NCBI GenBank assembly: GCA_015680685.1
Contig: MNCI01001077.1
Span: 419,525 to 475,311, forward strand
Source: Gnetum montanum
Taxonomy: Eukaryota; Streptophyta; Gnetopsida; Gnetales; Gnetaceae
DNA length: 55,787 bases
Reading direction: 5' to 3'
This document shows, one piece after another, positions 20,428 to 31,200 of the stretch. Below the pieces are notes generated by a model. The model was given only the letters and a program-made list of their open reading frames with translations. It had not been told where the DNA came from and made no database searches. The translations under genes were made by a program, and so were the position numbers. Every line of letters begins with the position of its first letter. The first letter of the stretch is position 1.

Positions 20428-22051
20428 AATACATGTCCGCTATGATGTAAAACTGGTAGTGTTGTAACAAATGTCCGCTATGATGTAAAACTGGTAGTGT
20501 TGTACACATCTACTTTTGACGATGTAAAATTGGCATTTTTTGCATGTGTTCGCCACGATGCTAAACTGACAAGGCTTTTGACTATCCGCCATGACGTAAA
20601 ACTGGCAAGGTAAGCATCCTTCTACTAAGATGTTAAACTAGCAAAAACTTGTCCCTGGTTCATAACACAAAATTGACACCCGCAGCATAGTCCTCTAGGA
20701 TCATAAACTAGCTCTTCCACTATTCGCTATGACATAAAACTAGCACAGTTCGGTCTACCCAGAATTTAAATAGGGACCATGGTCTGCTGGAACTTAAAAC
20801 TAGCAATGATGGTCTACCAGGACCTAAAAATGGGATCTACCAATAGACCATCCATGAAACAAGTGGGCTTGAACATTTTTTCATGACATCCCCATTAGAC
20901 AAAACTAGTAGGGCATTGGAACATATGCAACACTGCTACCCCTAGCATTCTATTCATTCCTCGAATATGTCGAAGGGCATACTACTGACCCCTTCGAGAT
21001 GTCACCACAATGGTGAATCAGCAATTGCAAATCTCGAGGTTAGCATCACTAGTTGGAGCCTCAAGAAAACTATGATCAACCATAGCCTTGGTTCCTCTAG
21101 TTGTCACCACCATCAAGGTCTGGCTTCCAAGATTCATTTGACTAGCTCTTTGCCTAGTGAGATGGATAAGATGAACCTAGCTATCGACAGCAAATTCCTG
21201 AGCCATGATGTCAACAAAGGAAACCTTATCTTTTTTACTGCAGTTCCCTTTTTATGATGCACTCCCCTTTCTGCTTCAGATGACACTTATTTCAACAGCC
21301 TCGCTAGTGGTTAGGATAGTTTCTTTCATTCTTTGTTCTTTGTTGCATTTTGAAGGTTACTTGCTACAATAGTGTTGTTCAAAGATGCATTCACTAGGAG
21401 GGTGAGGCGTCATAGTGTTCCGAGGTGGCTGCTCGGACTAGCTGGACTACTTCAGAGTGCTGACCCTGCCTTTCCCCTCAAGATACCTTACCTTACTTTT
21501 TACCTCTCTTATTCTTGCAACTACCCTTACTTGCTCCTCCCATTTGTACAAAAGATGTATACATACAAGGAGCCTTTCGCACATGATAGCCATCATGTCT
21601 ATGAACCGGCGTAATGCAACTCACCTCATGGAATGCATCTGTAGGTAGGTTAAAACCCTGTATAGAGATAACACAAAAAAAAATTAAAAAAGTAGGGAAA
21701 TCTAGGAAAAATGGATGAAACAAAATGTGTCCAGGCCATATAGACATAACACAACTTTCCCAGGAATGTCCCAGATATATAGTGCAACAGCATAACCTCT
21801 CATGAAAAGACCAGTGAGAAGTTATCTAATAACATGTTTACAAGGTATCCTGCTTACACTTGAGTCTTCCCCAAACCTCTCTCCCTCACACTTGTAAAAT
21901 CCCTCTTCTAATCCTTATACTCCCAACCTTCATACTTCAAAGTTTGATAGAGAAACATCTGAGCAGCTGCCAATGAATGATGTTGGCATCTTTACCTCTG
22001 TGGTGTTTTCACATTCTTTGTTGAAATCTCTCGGGCAAGCCCTCCAAGTGT
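20428..22051 (+). repeat. Second copy of the 3' untranslated region
   Basis: Homologous along its length to 16190-17710, with the AAACTAGCA-type words at its start. No coding part of an element lies between it and the LTR on its left, so the internal domain is lost or this is a tandem copy. No gene seen. Confidence 0.65.
20433..20504. repeat. Perfect 34-bp direct duplication, period 38
   Basis: Copies at 20433-20466 and 20471-20504 are identical (each starts ATGTCCGCTATGATGTAAAA). Perfect identity inside decayed sequence implies a recent event. Confidence 0.9.
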
Positions 22052-22068
22052 CAACAAAGAGGGGCCAT
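22052..22068 (+). promoter_or_regulatory. Polypurine tract upstream of LTR (L)
   Basis: AACAAAGAGGGGCCAT, as at 17711, immediately before TGAAACACC. Confidence 0.75.
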
Positions 22069-23354
22069 TGAAACACCATCAAATTTTGAGACCTCGATGA
22101 TTCAACAAAGTCTGAAAGTTTAGGTAAGTATTTCCACAACTGTAGCATCAAGACATCCGAGTGATGGAAGCATCAAAAATAGTTGCACATCTCAGCAAGT
22201 TGTTTTTTCGGCTGATGGCCTGCTATGCTACGATACACAACTCAACATAACAAACTTCAAGAGGACATCATAGAACAAGGGATGCATGGTGACAACACTT
22301 CAACACTTTGCAAGTTAACCATGTTTCAAAACCTTATCCTTTTACGTGTTACGCCACATTACGCTATGTAGTGTAGCGCAGCGTAAAGCAAGTAGCATAG
22401 TTGAAATAGCTTCAATAACAAGAATAAAAAAATTCAAATAGCAGCAGTCATTACGCCACGATATGCTTCCCAACATATTACAGCGTAGCCATGGGGTGGT
22501 TACACTATGCTATGCTTTAGAGCATGGCATAATGTAGTGTCACAATCTTCAGCTGTAGCATGCTAGGTCAATGACATTTTGCAAACCCAAGACATGCATC
22601 ATCTAAATCACATTCTTCTCCTAACCCTAATCCTATAAATACCTTAGTGGACAATGCTCAAAGGGTTGGAAAAAAAAAGGTTGGATTTTTGGTTTGTTGA
22701 CTAGTTGGTGAAGAATAAAAAGAGTTGGCAACAAAAGAGGTCAAAAAATTTGAGGTGGTGGAAAAAATTTGGCAAGAGCATCGACGAGAATAGAGAGAAG
22801 CTTTTTTGGCTAGAGATTTCAAGTTAGTGAACATTTTGCTTCGATTATGATTCCTTTGCACCCCGATTGGCTAGTGAACATGGTAGATTGGCCTTCTGCT
22901 TGTTTAATCTCTAAATAGCTTCTTGTTGGTGGTGGATACTTTGTCCAAACTGGAGTCCTCTTGCAAATCCCATTGTATTGATTATATTTTTCCATAAGAC
23001 ATATCCAAGATCTCAGGATCGTGAATTTTCTAAATTCAATTCATTGCATCTTGTTTACATTGATTTTTACAGTCATTTTGCATACTTTACATTGTTTTCA
23101 TTGCCTTCAAGATCTAATCTTGGAGTAATAATTTTCTCATCAGTTGGTATTACATTCTCATATCAAATCATCATCTCATTACATAATCATTAACAAATTT
23201 ACTGACCAAGTAAGTTCCTATTTGATCAACAAGATCGTTTAGGGTACCTCGGATTTGTTTTCTCTAGCATGGCCCTCACATGGATTTGGGGTTGGAACTA
23301 TGTACATGGAAATGCTCTTGGTGTTTTTAGAAATCAACATTTTTCATCCTTACA
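22069..23354 (+). repeat. LTR module L (first part of a doubled LTR)
   Basis: Starts TGAAACACCATC and ends ATCCTTACA. It carries TACGCTA-type palindromes (around 22350-22400 and 22480-22530) and the shared U5 block. It passes directly into a second body at 23355 without a PBS. Confidence 0.75.
22634..22641 (+). promoter_or_regulatory. TATA box in LTR module L
   Basis: TATAAATA in CCTATAAATACCTTAG, followed by AATGCTCAAAGGGTTGG. Confidence 0.6.
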
Positions 23355-24387
23355 CATAGCATAGCGTAGCAGAGATGCAAACTAAATTAAGTGCTTCAAA
23401 AGTTAACCCGATGTATGCCAAGCTTCCAACGGATGCAATTGACTTCAACACAAATTTCCTTTTCAAACTAGTGGCTACGCTATGCCAAAGTGCTACGCTA
23501 CATACCATAGCATAGCATAGCAAAAAGCTATGCTACACTAGTATGCTTCGTCTCGTGCTTGCATTATTTGAACACCTAATGCTAGCACTCCCAGTTTCGA
23601 CAACATAATTACAGTGTAGCAGGTTCACAATTAGATTTACATATCCATGCAATATGGGTAGGTCAGCATCTCGTGGGTCCAGGACACATGGCATCTAAAC
23701 TACATCTCTTTCCTTCTCCTAGTGCTATAAATACCCCAACGAGTAATGCTCAAAGGGTTGAAAATTTTGAGCATTGTTGGCATTTTTTAGCAAGTTGGAA
23801 AATTTGGTTGGCAAGTTGATAAAATTTTGGTTGGAAAAATTGAGAATTCTATTGGCAAGTTGGAAAATTGGAAATTTTTTGGGTTGGCAAATTCTAGCGG
23901 TTGGCATCTTTTGCATTAGCACTTGGCATTAGCTTTTTTCTTGTTGGCATTTTGCACTATTAGCTTTGAAGCTTGTACTCAAAAAATGTAGTTGAAGTAT
24001 TTCAAGCATTCTAGTCATTCCTAGACTATCCGTGTGCCTTTGGCATTGTATAACTTGTTATACACTTTCAAGCAAAGAAAGGAATAAAACCCACGACTTT
24101 ATGGTGGTGTATTTTATTATCCCAGTTACTCTGTTATTTCTTCATTATCATCATTTTCTTTATCATTGTATTTATTAATCATCGAGTAGATCTCACCTAT
24201 TTCACACCTAAAGCAATGTTTACGAAAAGTTGTGTTACATTAGTTAAGTCCCTATCTGATCGATCAGACTGTTCAGGGTGCCCCATTTCCATTTTATCTA
24301 GCATGGACCTCACATGGATCTGGGGTTAAAACTGTTCGTCCAACAACCTCTTAGTGTTTCCAGCCACTGATGTTTTTATTTGCTACA
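23355..24387 (+). repeat. LTR module M (second part of a doubled LTR, followed by a PBS)
   Basis: Head-less LTR body that begins in TACGCTA-type words and ends TGCTACA at 24387. A degenerate PBS follows seven bases later, so this end is a real 5' LTR end. It has a TATA box at 23726. Confidence 0.7.
23726..23733 (+). promoter_or_regulatory. TATA box in LTR module M
   Basis: TATAAATA in GTGCTATAAATACCCCAAC, followed by AATGCTCAAAGGGTTG as in modules H and L. Confidence 0.6.
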
Positions 24388-24394
24388 ATTTTTC

Positions 24395-24413
24395 TAGCAC
24401 TAGAAGGATGATC
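24395..24413 (+). promoter_or_regulatory. Degenerate primer binding site after module M
   Basis: TAGCACTAGAAGGATGATC aligns with TGGTGCTAGAAGGAGGGCC of A, with G->A and similar changes. Confidence 0.55.
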
Positions 24414-24584
24414 TTTTGGTGTCTTTTCCATGTTTCATGGTAGCCTTGCATGCGTTCTGTACCCCATCATGCACTAACGTAAATGAGACACCCTTTTGTT
24501 GTTGTTTATGGATTGTGTGATGTAGATCAATCACTGTGACAGTTCCTTTGGAATGTTGTAGGATAGAAAGCCTCCGATCGCTAC
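24414..24584 (+). repeat. Leader stub of a lost + strand element
   Basis: About one unit of the 122-bp leader repeat (words CATGGTAGCCTTGCATGC, GATGTAGATCAATCAC, AAAGCCTCCGATCG). It stops where the opposite-strand integrase of element C begins, with a short shared word (CTAGCTC) at the joint. Confidence 0.6.
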
Positions 24585-25362
24585 TCAATCGCTACTAGCT
24601 CTTCGTGCCATCTTCTTTTGGTATGATTAAGCATTTTCTTGAGCACTATGATGACCATTTTATTTACAAATTTTTCTTGACCGTTGCTCTGAACATAGTA
24701 TGGTGATGAAAATGAATTTTTGATGCCTAGGCTCTCACAAAAGGTTTTGGTTTCGACACTGCTGAATTTTGGCCCATTATTAGTGATTATGGTCATTGGA
24801 ATGCCAAAATGAGTCACAATGTTTTCAAGGATGATGTTGGATACTTGTTTTGATGTGTTCTTCCTAAGAGAAATAACTTCTACCCATTTTGTGAAATATT
24901 CTGTTGCGGTTATAATGAAGTTATGTCATACGAAAGATGGGGAAGTTATTGCTCCTATGATGTCTAACCCCCATTTCTGGAAAGGACATGTGATTTGAGC
25001 TATATGCAACTCATTAGGTGACACATGTATGAGATTACCATGTTTTTCATAGATGCTGCACATTTTTACTTTGGACAAATAGTCATACTTCATGTGTGGC
25101 AAATAGTAGCCTAAACATCTAATTTTGGTTGCCATTGCCTTGGGTGCTATGTGCCCTTTGCAAATCCTTCATGAACTTTCTCCATGATGGTTTTTCCACC
25201 AATGCTACTAATGCACACTAACAAAATGCCTTCATAGGATCTACAACATAACGTGTCCCCTACTAGTGCATACTACCGAGAGCATTTTCGCACTGTGTCC
25301 TTCTAAGCATTCATTAGATATTGAGGTGGATCATGATGAGGAAGATACTCCTTTATGTCATC
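24585..25362 (-). pseudogene. pol: Integrase of element C, truncated
   Basis: Minus strand. The zinc region starts near 25170 (HEGF..., ATKIRCLGYYLPHMKYDYL). The core has KWGLDIIGAITSPSF with the first Asp, and HFGIPMTIITNNGPKFSS, where the second catalytic Asp is Asn. Then SSPYYVQSNGQEKFVNK and RRWHEELVAIE, after which the sequence ends in an opposite-strand leader stub. The C-terminal part and 3' LTR of C are absent. A frameshifted linker with several stops connects it to the aRNH upstream. Confidence 0.8.
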
Positions 25363-26088
25363 CTACCATTCCATGGCGTGTGTTGTGCTAACGGATGCTA
25401 TGGGTAGTTCATCGGGAGCGTCAGTTATGGGCTTGGCACAGCTCGTTATGGAACTGGGCAACACATGAAACATGTCTGGCGAAATGTTTAGGGCTAGCGT
25501 TGCAAGTGCATCTACAATGGTATTTTCATTTTTGAAAAAATGTTGCACATATATGTTTTTGAATTGTTTTAGTAGGTGTTTTTTCAAGTCATAGTATGGT
25601 TGTAAATGTAAAGATTTACATGCGTATACATTTGTGACCTGATTAATGACTAACTGTGAGTCGCGGCTAACTATGAGCCGTGTGGTTTCTAAAGTTAGTG
25701 CTGCCATGAGACCTCTAAGAATACCTTCATACTCTACCATGTTATTAGTATAAGGAAAGTTTAAATGATAAGAAAAGGGCTGGATCTCCCTAGAGGGATA
25801 TGTGATGACTGCTACAACACTTCCTCCTCGGGAGGTCAATGCTCCATAAAATTTTAAGATTGCATCGTAGTTATCAAGTACTGTGTCTATTGTGTTTATG
25901 TTCTCATTGGGAAACTCTGGGTTGATCATTGCTTGGTCTTGCATCGGTGATGTAGTCATTTGATTGACTATAGCTTGACCTTTAACTGATGATTGAGCTA
26001 TGTAGTGCAAGTCAAACTTAGCAATCATCGCTTTCCATCTAGCTATCTTCCTTGATTCATATATATTGTTCATGATAGCTCTGACCAT
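25363..26088 (-). pseudogene. pol: Archaeal-type second RNase H of element C
   Basis: The longest intact pol frame in the window (241 codons). Blocks: LKFYGALTSRGGSVVAVI (FYGA where relatives have FDGA, so the first acidic residue is changed), YHLNFPYTNNMVEYEGILRG (E-Y-E kept), SRDSQLVINQVTN (the DSQ block), then KNENTIVDALATLALNIS. The second RNase H places C in the plant Tat lineage. The first 15-20 codons belong to the end of the first RNase H (ESRKIARWKAMIAKF). Confidence 0.85.
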
Positions 26089-26480
26089 GTTGTATTTATA
26101 GATGATATTAACTTGGTTACAGAAGAGATAATGTTGCCACTTCTTTAAAGAAAAGATAAGGGAAATTCATGACTTCTCCATGTCATTGTAATGTTGTTCA
26201 TAGGCTACTAATGCATGGATCAAGTAGTAAACATGGATTTCAGTTCCATCTTTGCATTTCTGAAAAAGCATAGATGCGATGGATGAATTGGATGTTGCAA
26301 GCTAGATGTAAAATGGTTTATTATTCTGTGGTGGATGAACTATCGGTAGTTGAGCTAGTGTCATTTTTATGTTCTCAAAGGCTTCTTGGCACTATGGAGT
26401 CCATTCAAAATGGACATTCTTATGCAATAAGTGCTGCATAGGCCTCAACTTGTCCATCAATTTTTCAATAAGGTGTCTAA
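26089..26480 (-). pseudogene. pol: RNase H (first) of element C, disrupted
   Basis: Minus strand, between RT and aRNH. Blocks with occasional stops: LRPMQHLLHKNVHFEWTP, CQEAFENIKMTLAQLPIV, EIHVYYLIHALVAYEQHYN and FSLKKWQHYLFCNQVN. It matches the A and D domains in order. Confidence 0.7.
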
Positions 26481-27624
26481 TAAACTATAATCTACTTTGT
26501 AGACCGCGAAGTTTGGTAAGGTTGCTAGGTGGTTTTATATTTGTTATTAACTTAACCTTATTCGGATCTACTCGTATCCATATCTTAGATATAATGAATC
26601 CAAGAATTTTACCTATTTTGATCCCAAAGACACATTTCTTCGAGTTGATTCTAAGCTCATATTTCAAACAACATTTTAGTACCAAGTCTAGATCTTGTAC
26701 ATGTTGCTCAGTTGTTTTTGATTTTACTGCAATGTCATCTACATAGTCATTGAGCGAGTTGAACATATAATCACTAAAGATGAATGTCATCGCTCGTTGA
26801 TATGTAGCCCCAACATTCTTGAGACCGAATGGCATCATCGTATAACAAAATGTACCCCATGGTGTCATAAAGGTTGTCCTGAGTTGATGCTCAGGGTTGA
26901 TCCTAATCTAGTTGTATACTAAAAATCCATCCATAAAGGATAACAATGCATGACTAGCAGTTGAATCAACAAGTTGATCGATGCTAGGCAGCAGGAAGTC
27001 ATCCTTTATGGTTGCAATGTTGAGGTCATAGAAGTCAATACATAGATGAATGCTCTTGTTCTTCTTTGGGAATATAACCATGTTGGATACCCAATTAGTG
27101 TAGTTCATAGCTCAAATGAAACCATCTTGATAAAGCTTCGTGATCTCATTGCGAACTGCCAATGCTACTTTAGTCTTGACCTTGTGTGCTTTTTGTTTCA
27201 CTAGTCTTAGTTTTGGATCAAGTATAATGTTATTCTAGACTATTCGAGGATCAAGCCTAGGCATGTTAGTGTAAGACCAAGTGAATTCTTTCATGTTTTC
27301 TTTTAGCACTTGAGCTATGTCAATTGCAACTTTTGGATTTAACAGAGTACTTAGTTTTAAAATTTTAACCTCTCCATCTGACATAGTTATGGGAACTTCG
27401 GCTAGGGGATCTTCGGTGATGTTATCAGCTTCTAGGTCTAGAGATTTTCTCATTACTTTAAATAAATCTAGTGTTTCTTGGGTTGATGCCACTAAATTAT
27501 TGTATGTTGTGGAGTCTAAATCAATCCACTCTAGATTGATTTCTCGTTTAATTGCTCCATGTGATCCATTGATAGATAATGGTATGAAGAGTTGCTTGCT
27601 ATCCATGTGTTTTCTCCTGCCCAT
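26481..27624 (-). pseudogene. pol: Reverse transcriptase of element C, with pol start
   Basis: The only copy in the window with an RT N-terminus. The pol frame begins at MGRRKHMDSKQLF (27624), just after a good sense-strand acceptor, CTCCTTGTTTCATGGGCAG, at about 27634-27616. Then KEFTWSYTNMPRLDP, the RT blocks NWVSNMVIFPKKNKSIHLC, FYDLNIATIKDDFLLPSIDQ and HALLSFMDGF (first catalytic Asp), MMPFGLKNVGATYQRAMTF, and the catalytic YVDD in NDYVDDIAVKSK. Stops at 27235, around 27110 and around 26905 break it. It is nearly complete in length. Confidence 0.85.
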
Positions 27625-28251
27625 GAAACAAGGAGCTATGTTAGCAAGAGTGAGTTTTAATTTTCCTTAAGAAGTTGATTTTACATTTAAATATAACCGA
27701 TGGTATATCAAGGGTAGTTTTACCATCATGCCCAGATGTATTGTAGTTTAAGGCCATACCAGGCTGGGGGTGGTAGTTTAAGGTTGTACCGGGCCATGTG
27801 TGATTTTAAATTTTGGGATGTGTTGTCATTTTATTTTGTTTCAGCCTTTAGATACCTGGTCTATACATATATTTTTACAAAATAAGGATCATTAAACATG
27901 GATATGAAATTATTTACCTTGGAAGCATATCAAGAATACAGAGTGAAAATGAGCTAAAATAAAAAAAATAGAAGATACAAAACGAGGAAAATGTGCTGCA
28001 TGTGGATAGGAAAGATGGCATGTAAGAGTAAGTTATTTAGCCAAAGCATGAGTTAAAGATGAGTGCCTAGAATAAGCAGTTTGAAGATGACAAGCATGAG
28101 TGATTGAAAACGATGATCTGCATGAGCTCCCCCCCCCCCCCCCCCCCCCCCCCCCCNGGAAATGATGGCAATCAACCTGAGTGAGCCAAGACAGCGTGAC
28201 ACCCAAGTAGATGTGTAGCATGAGCAAGATGGGGAGATAGGAGAAATAGAA
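27625..28251. other. Spacer between RT and the antisense gene of C
   Basis: No gene. On the minus strand it has AAACTA-type motifs (GGCCTTAAACTACAATAC and relatives, about 27690-27800), like those after the protease, so the motif stands on both sides of the antisense gene. It also contains the C run at 28129-28156. No clear TATA box for the antisense gene was found here. Confidence 0.5.
28129..28157. repeat. Homopolymer C run (28 C) with an N
   Basis: 28 consecutive C followed by N at 28157. Length is likely uncertain because of polymerase slippage. Confidence 0.9.
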
Positions 28252-31200
28252 ATGCATGAAAGGAAAGAAGTAGGCAAGCTTGGCATTCATAGAGAAAGGG
28301 GAAGAACTGCTTCAGCATCTCCCATGATCGAGGGTTTCATCATGGATGGGGACCACTCCCAAGTTAGTTGCCTCCCTCTATTTTTGATTTCCATTTTTGT
28401 TTTCGTTGCACGAAAGGGATGTAGCGTGAGTCATTAGAGCTGTGGATTTTGGTGTGTCTAGATAATTTCTTTGGCTATTTTCATTTCTTTATTGTGTTCC
28501 ATTGTGTTCTATTTCAATTTTCCATTTGGAGCTCTTAGTTTAGGTCACCCTCCCTAGTGTGAGTTGGACTTCTCCAGCGTGAGTTCTTGCCCTCATCATG
28601 TGTGGTTTTTTTAGCGTGGATGTTTAGTGGGATTCTCTCAGTGTCAGTGGCTTTTGTGTTGTGTTTCCTTTGGCGTGAGGGTTGAAGTGGCTTCCAGTGT
28701 GATTTAATTTCCTTAACGTAAGTAGCTAATTTCTAGACTGCATTGCCCCTGATGTGCATGTTTCTTGGGACTTGATCATTTTGATTTATGAGCATGAGTG
28801 ATGCGTATCCATAGACAGCATGAATGATAAAAAAAGCCATATTTTTGGATACATTTAATTTTTACATTTTTGGGGAGGGCCAAGGTTTCTATAATTTTTT
28901 TTTGTTCTCTTGGCCATGAATTGCAGGGTTTGCATTTCTAGTATTAGTTATAGTTCCAAGGCTTGTACATGAGGGTTTGAATGCCTGGTTTTGAGATTGT
29001 GGGAAAAATAGAATAGTGTGAGTACCTATCCTCGATCATCTGGTGTGCATGTGTGGCCCATAAATTGTGGGTATTTCATAGCTCAATTAGCATGAGTTCA
29101 TAGGTGGGATTATCATCATCGTGTGTATAGGGCCTCATTCAACGAGAGTACATGACTCAAAGATCAGCATGAATGTGGTGCTCAGATCAACGTTAGCATG
29201 AGTACAGGACCAAGCATTAGCGTGACTACCTATCCCAACATCAACGTGAGTTTATGGAGTTAAAATCTTTGTGAATAAAGGGCCAAAATTAGCATGAGGG
29301 TGAGTACAGGACCATAGGTAGCGTGAGTCTATGATCCAATCATCATCATGACTGAATATTCTAGTGTGAGTATTTTATATTTGGGGTAAAATTATCATCA
29401 GTGTGAGTATAGGCCCCATTCAGTATCAGCATGAGTACAAGGATTTCACAACCCAGTGTGAATAGTTTGATTTTTCCATACTCAGCGTAAATTTTCTATT
29501 TTGAATGACTACAAGTGCCTGACCTCGCATACAGCATGTGAGTGACTCGAGCCTCCTTGATAGCGTGAGTGATTCTTATTTCCAGTACATAGGTGTGAGC
29601 TCATGATCGAATCATTGTGAATCTATGGCTTCACACTAGCATGAGTCAATGGCCTTATCATGAGTTCCTGATTTCAGTATGCAGCGTGAGTGCTTTGTTT
29701 GGAATCTACAATGTGAGTTAAGTATGCACTTAAGTGTTAGTGTAAACTATTATCTATGAATAATTTACATGTTTATATGCATTCAAGTATCTCTATAGTG
29801 ATTGTTACAATATCTTGTCCACTAGGGAATTATTTTATGTGTTTGAAATATGGGTTGGTATCATTTTTAAGTCATAATTCTAGGACTAAGTGTGGTGTCA
29901 GTTTAACTTCATGATGCTAGGACATAAGTGTTATTTTTGTTTTAAGTGGTGGGTTGGGTATGATGTCAGTTTATCATCTTAACTCCAGGATGAAGGTTTT
30001 ATGTGCTCTATGTGATTTGGGTTTTATGTTTTATATACACTTATTTTAATTTCTAGATGGGTGCAGGGGCCTTAAACGCTTTCTCTTGGTGGTGGAGCTC
30101 ATAGGTGTACTCACGTGGTTCGGTACCATGGAACCTGATGCACCTCCACATCACATGGAAATCAGGTCACAAGCATTATGGTTTCGCCCAGGTGCTAGTG
30201 AGTTTCTATCCTTTACCTTGCAGGGCTTTAGTGTTGTGATTTGGTATCATTTGAGTGAAGAATTGGCTCGTAGTTTTGTTGAGACCATACTGCCTAGTTC
30301 ATCCAATGGTATATTGGCATTTGTTGTTGATGTGGATGAGGGGCTATTTAAAGTCAGTTATGGTCCTGCGGAAGGTCCTTGATCTAGCCGCTCTTTGACT
30401 CGTGTGTTGGAGTTACAATCTTGCAACCACTACAACAGTAGTAGTACCCTCTTCCTAGCTTTTCATGTACATACATTATTCCAAAATGCGCTTGGAATAG
30501 TGTACAAGGTAGATAGGTAAGCTCTTTGGATTTTTCCTTTATTCGACTTGTCTTGATGTTATACTATTGTTGATGTTTGATCATCATTTCTTTGCAGGCC
30601 CCGACGTGATGATGATGGAATGCATAGGAATGATGACAGAGTTGACTTGACATGTACAGCCTTTGAGGCTTTTCTAGTGGGGCCCACTCTTCATGGTACC
30701 ATGTTAGCCTAAACAAAGGATGCAATTTTCCATTATCACAAATAGTATTCTAGGGCCTTTGAGTGCTGTGAAGCTCGTGGGTGGCTACATAAAGATTGAT
30801 CCCGTAATGATCCTATGTTTCCTCTAGTGGTTGATCCAATGCCATGTATGCCTGATCCATTTGTTAATGGTAAGTGATTATGTTTTGAGTCTTATTTTGT
30901 CCTTGCTACCCCATATTTTATCATGATTTTAATCTTTTGTTTAACATGTCATTGCAGCGAATGTTACCCCAAGTGGGGTTACCATTGTGACTAGGCATAC
31001 CGAGGGTACTTTGTTCATCAAATTTGGGGAGACAGAAGATGCCCAGCGATGGTTGCATACTAAGGCATCGCAACATCTAATCACTTGCCTAACAGATGCT
31101 GGTCTAATGGATCTATTCACTCCCTTGACTGCTATCATCCCTGTGACCAAAATGGTTTCCATTGTTGATTCTTTCAATGATGAACTAACCTATTTTTGCA

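Noticed and set aside
28426-29720. Possible CRISPR-like array (short repeats with spacers)
   Set aside because: Repeat words are about 9 bp and degenerate, spacers are unequal, and the DNA is a plant retrotransposon intron.
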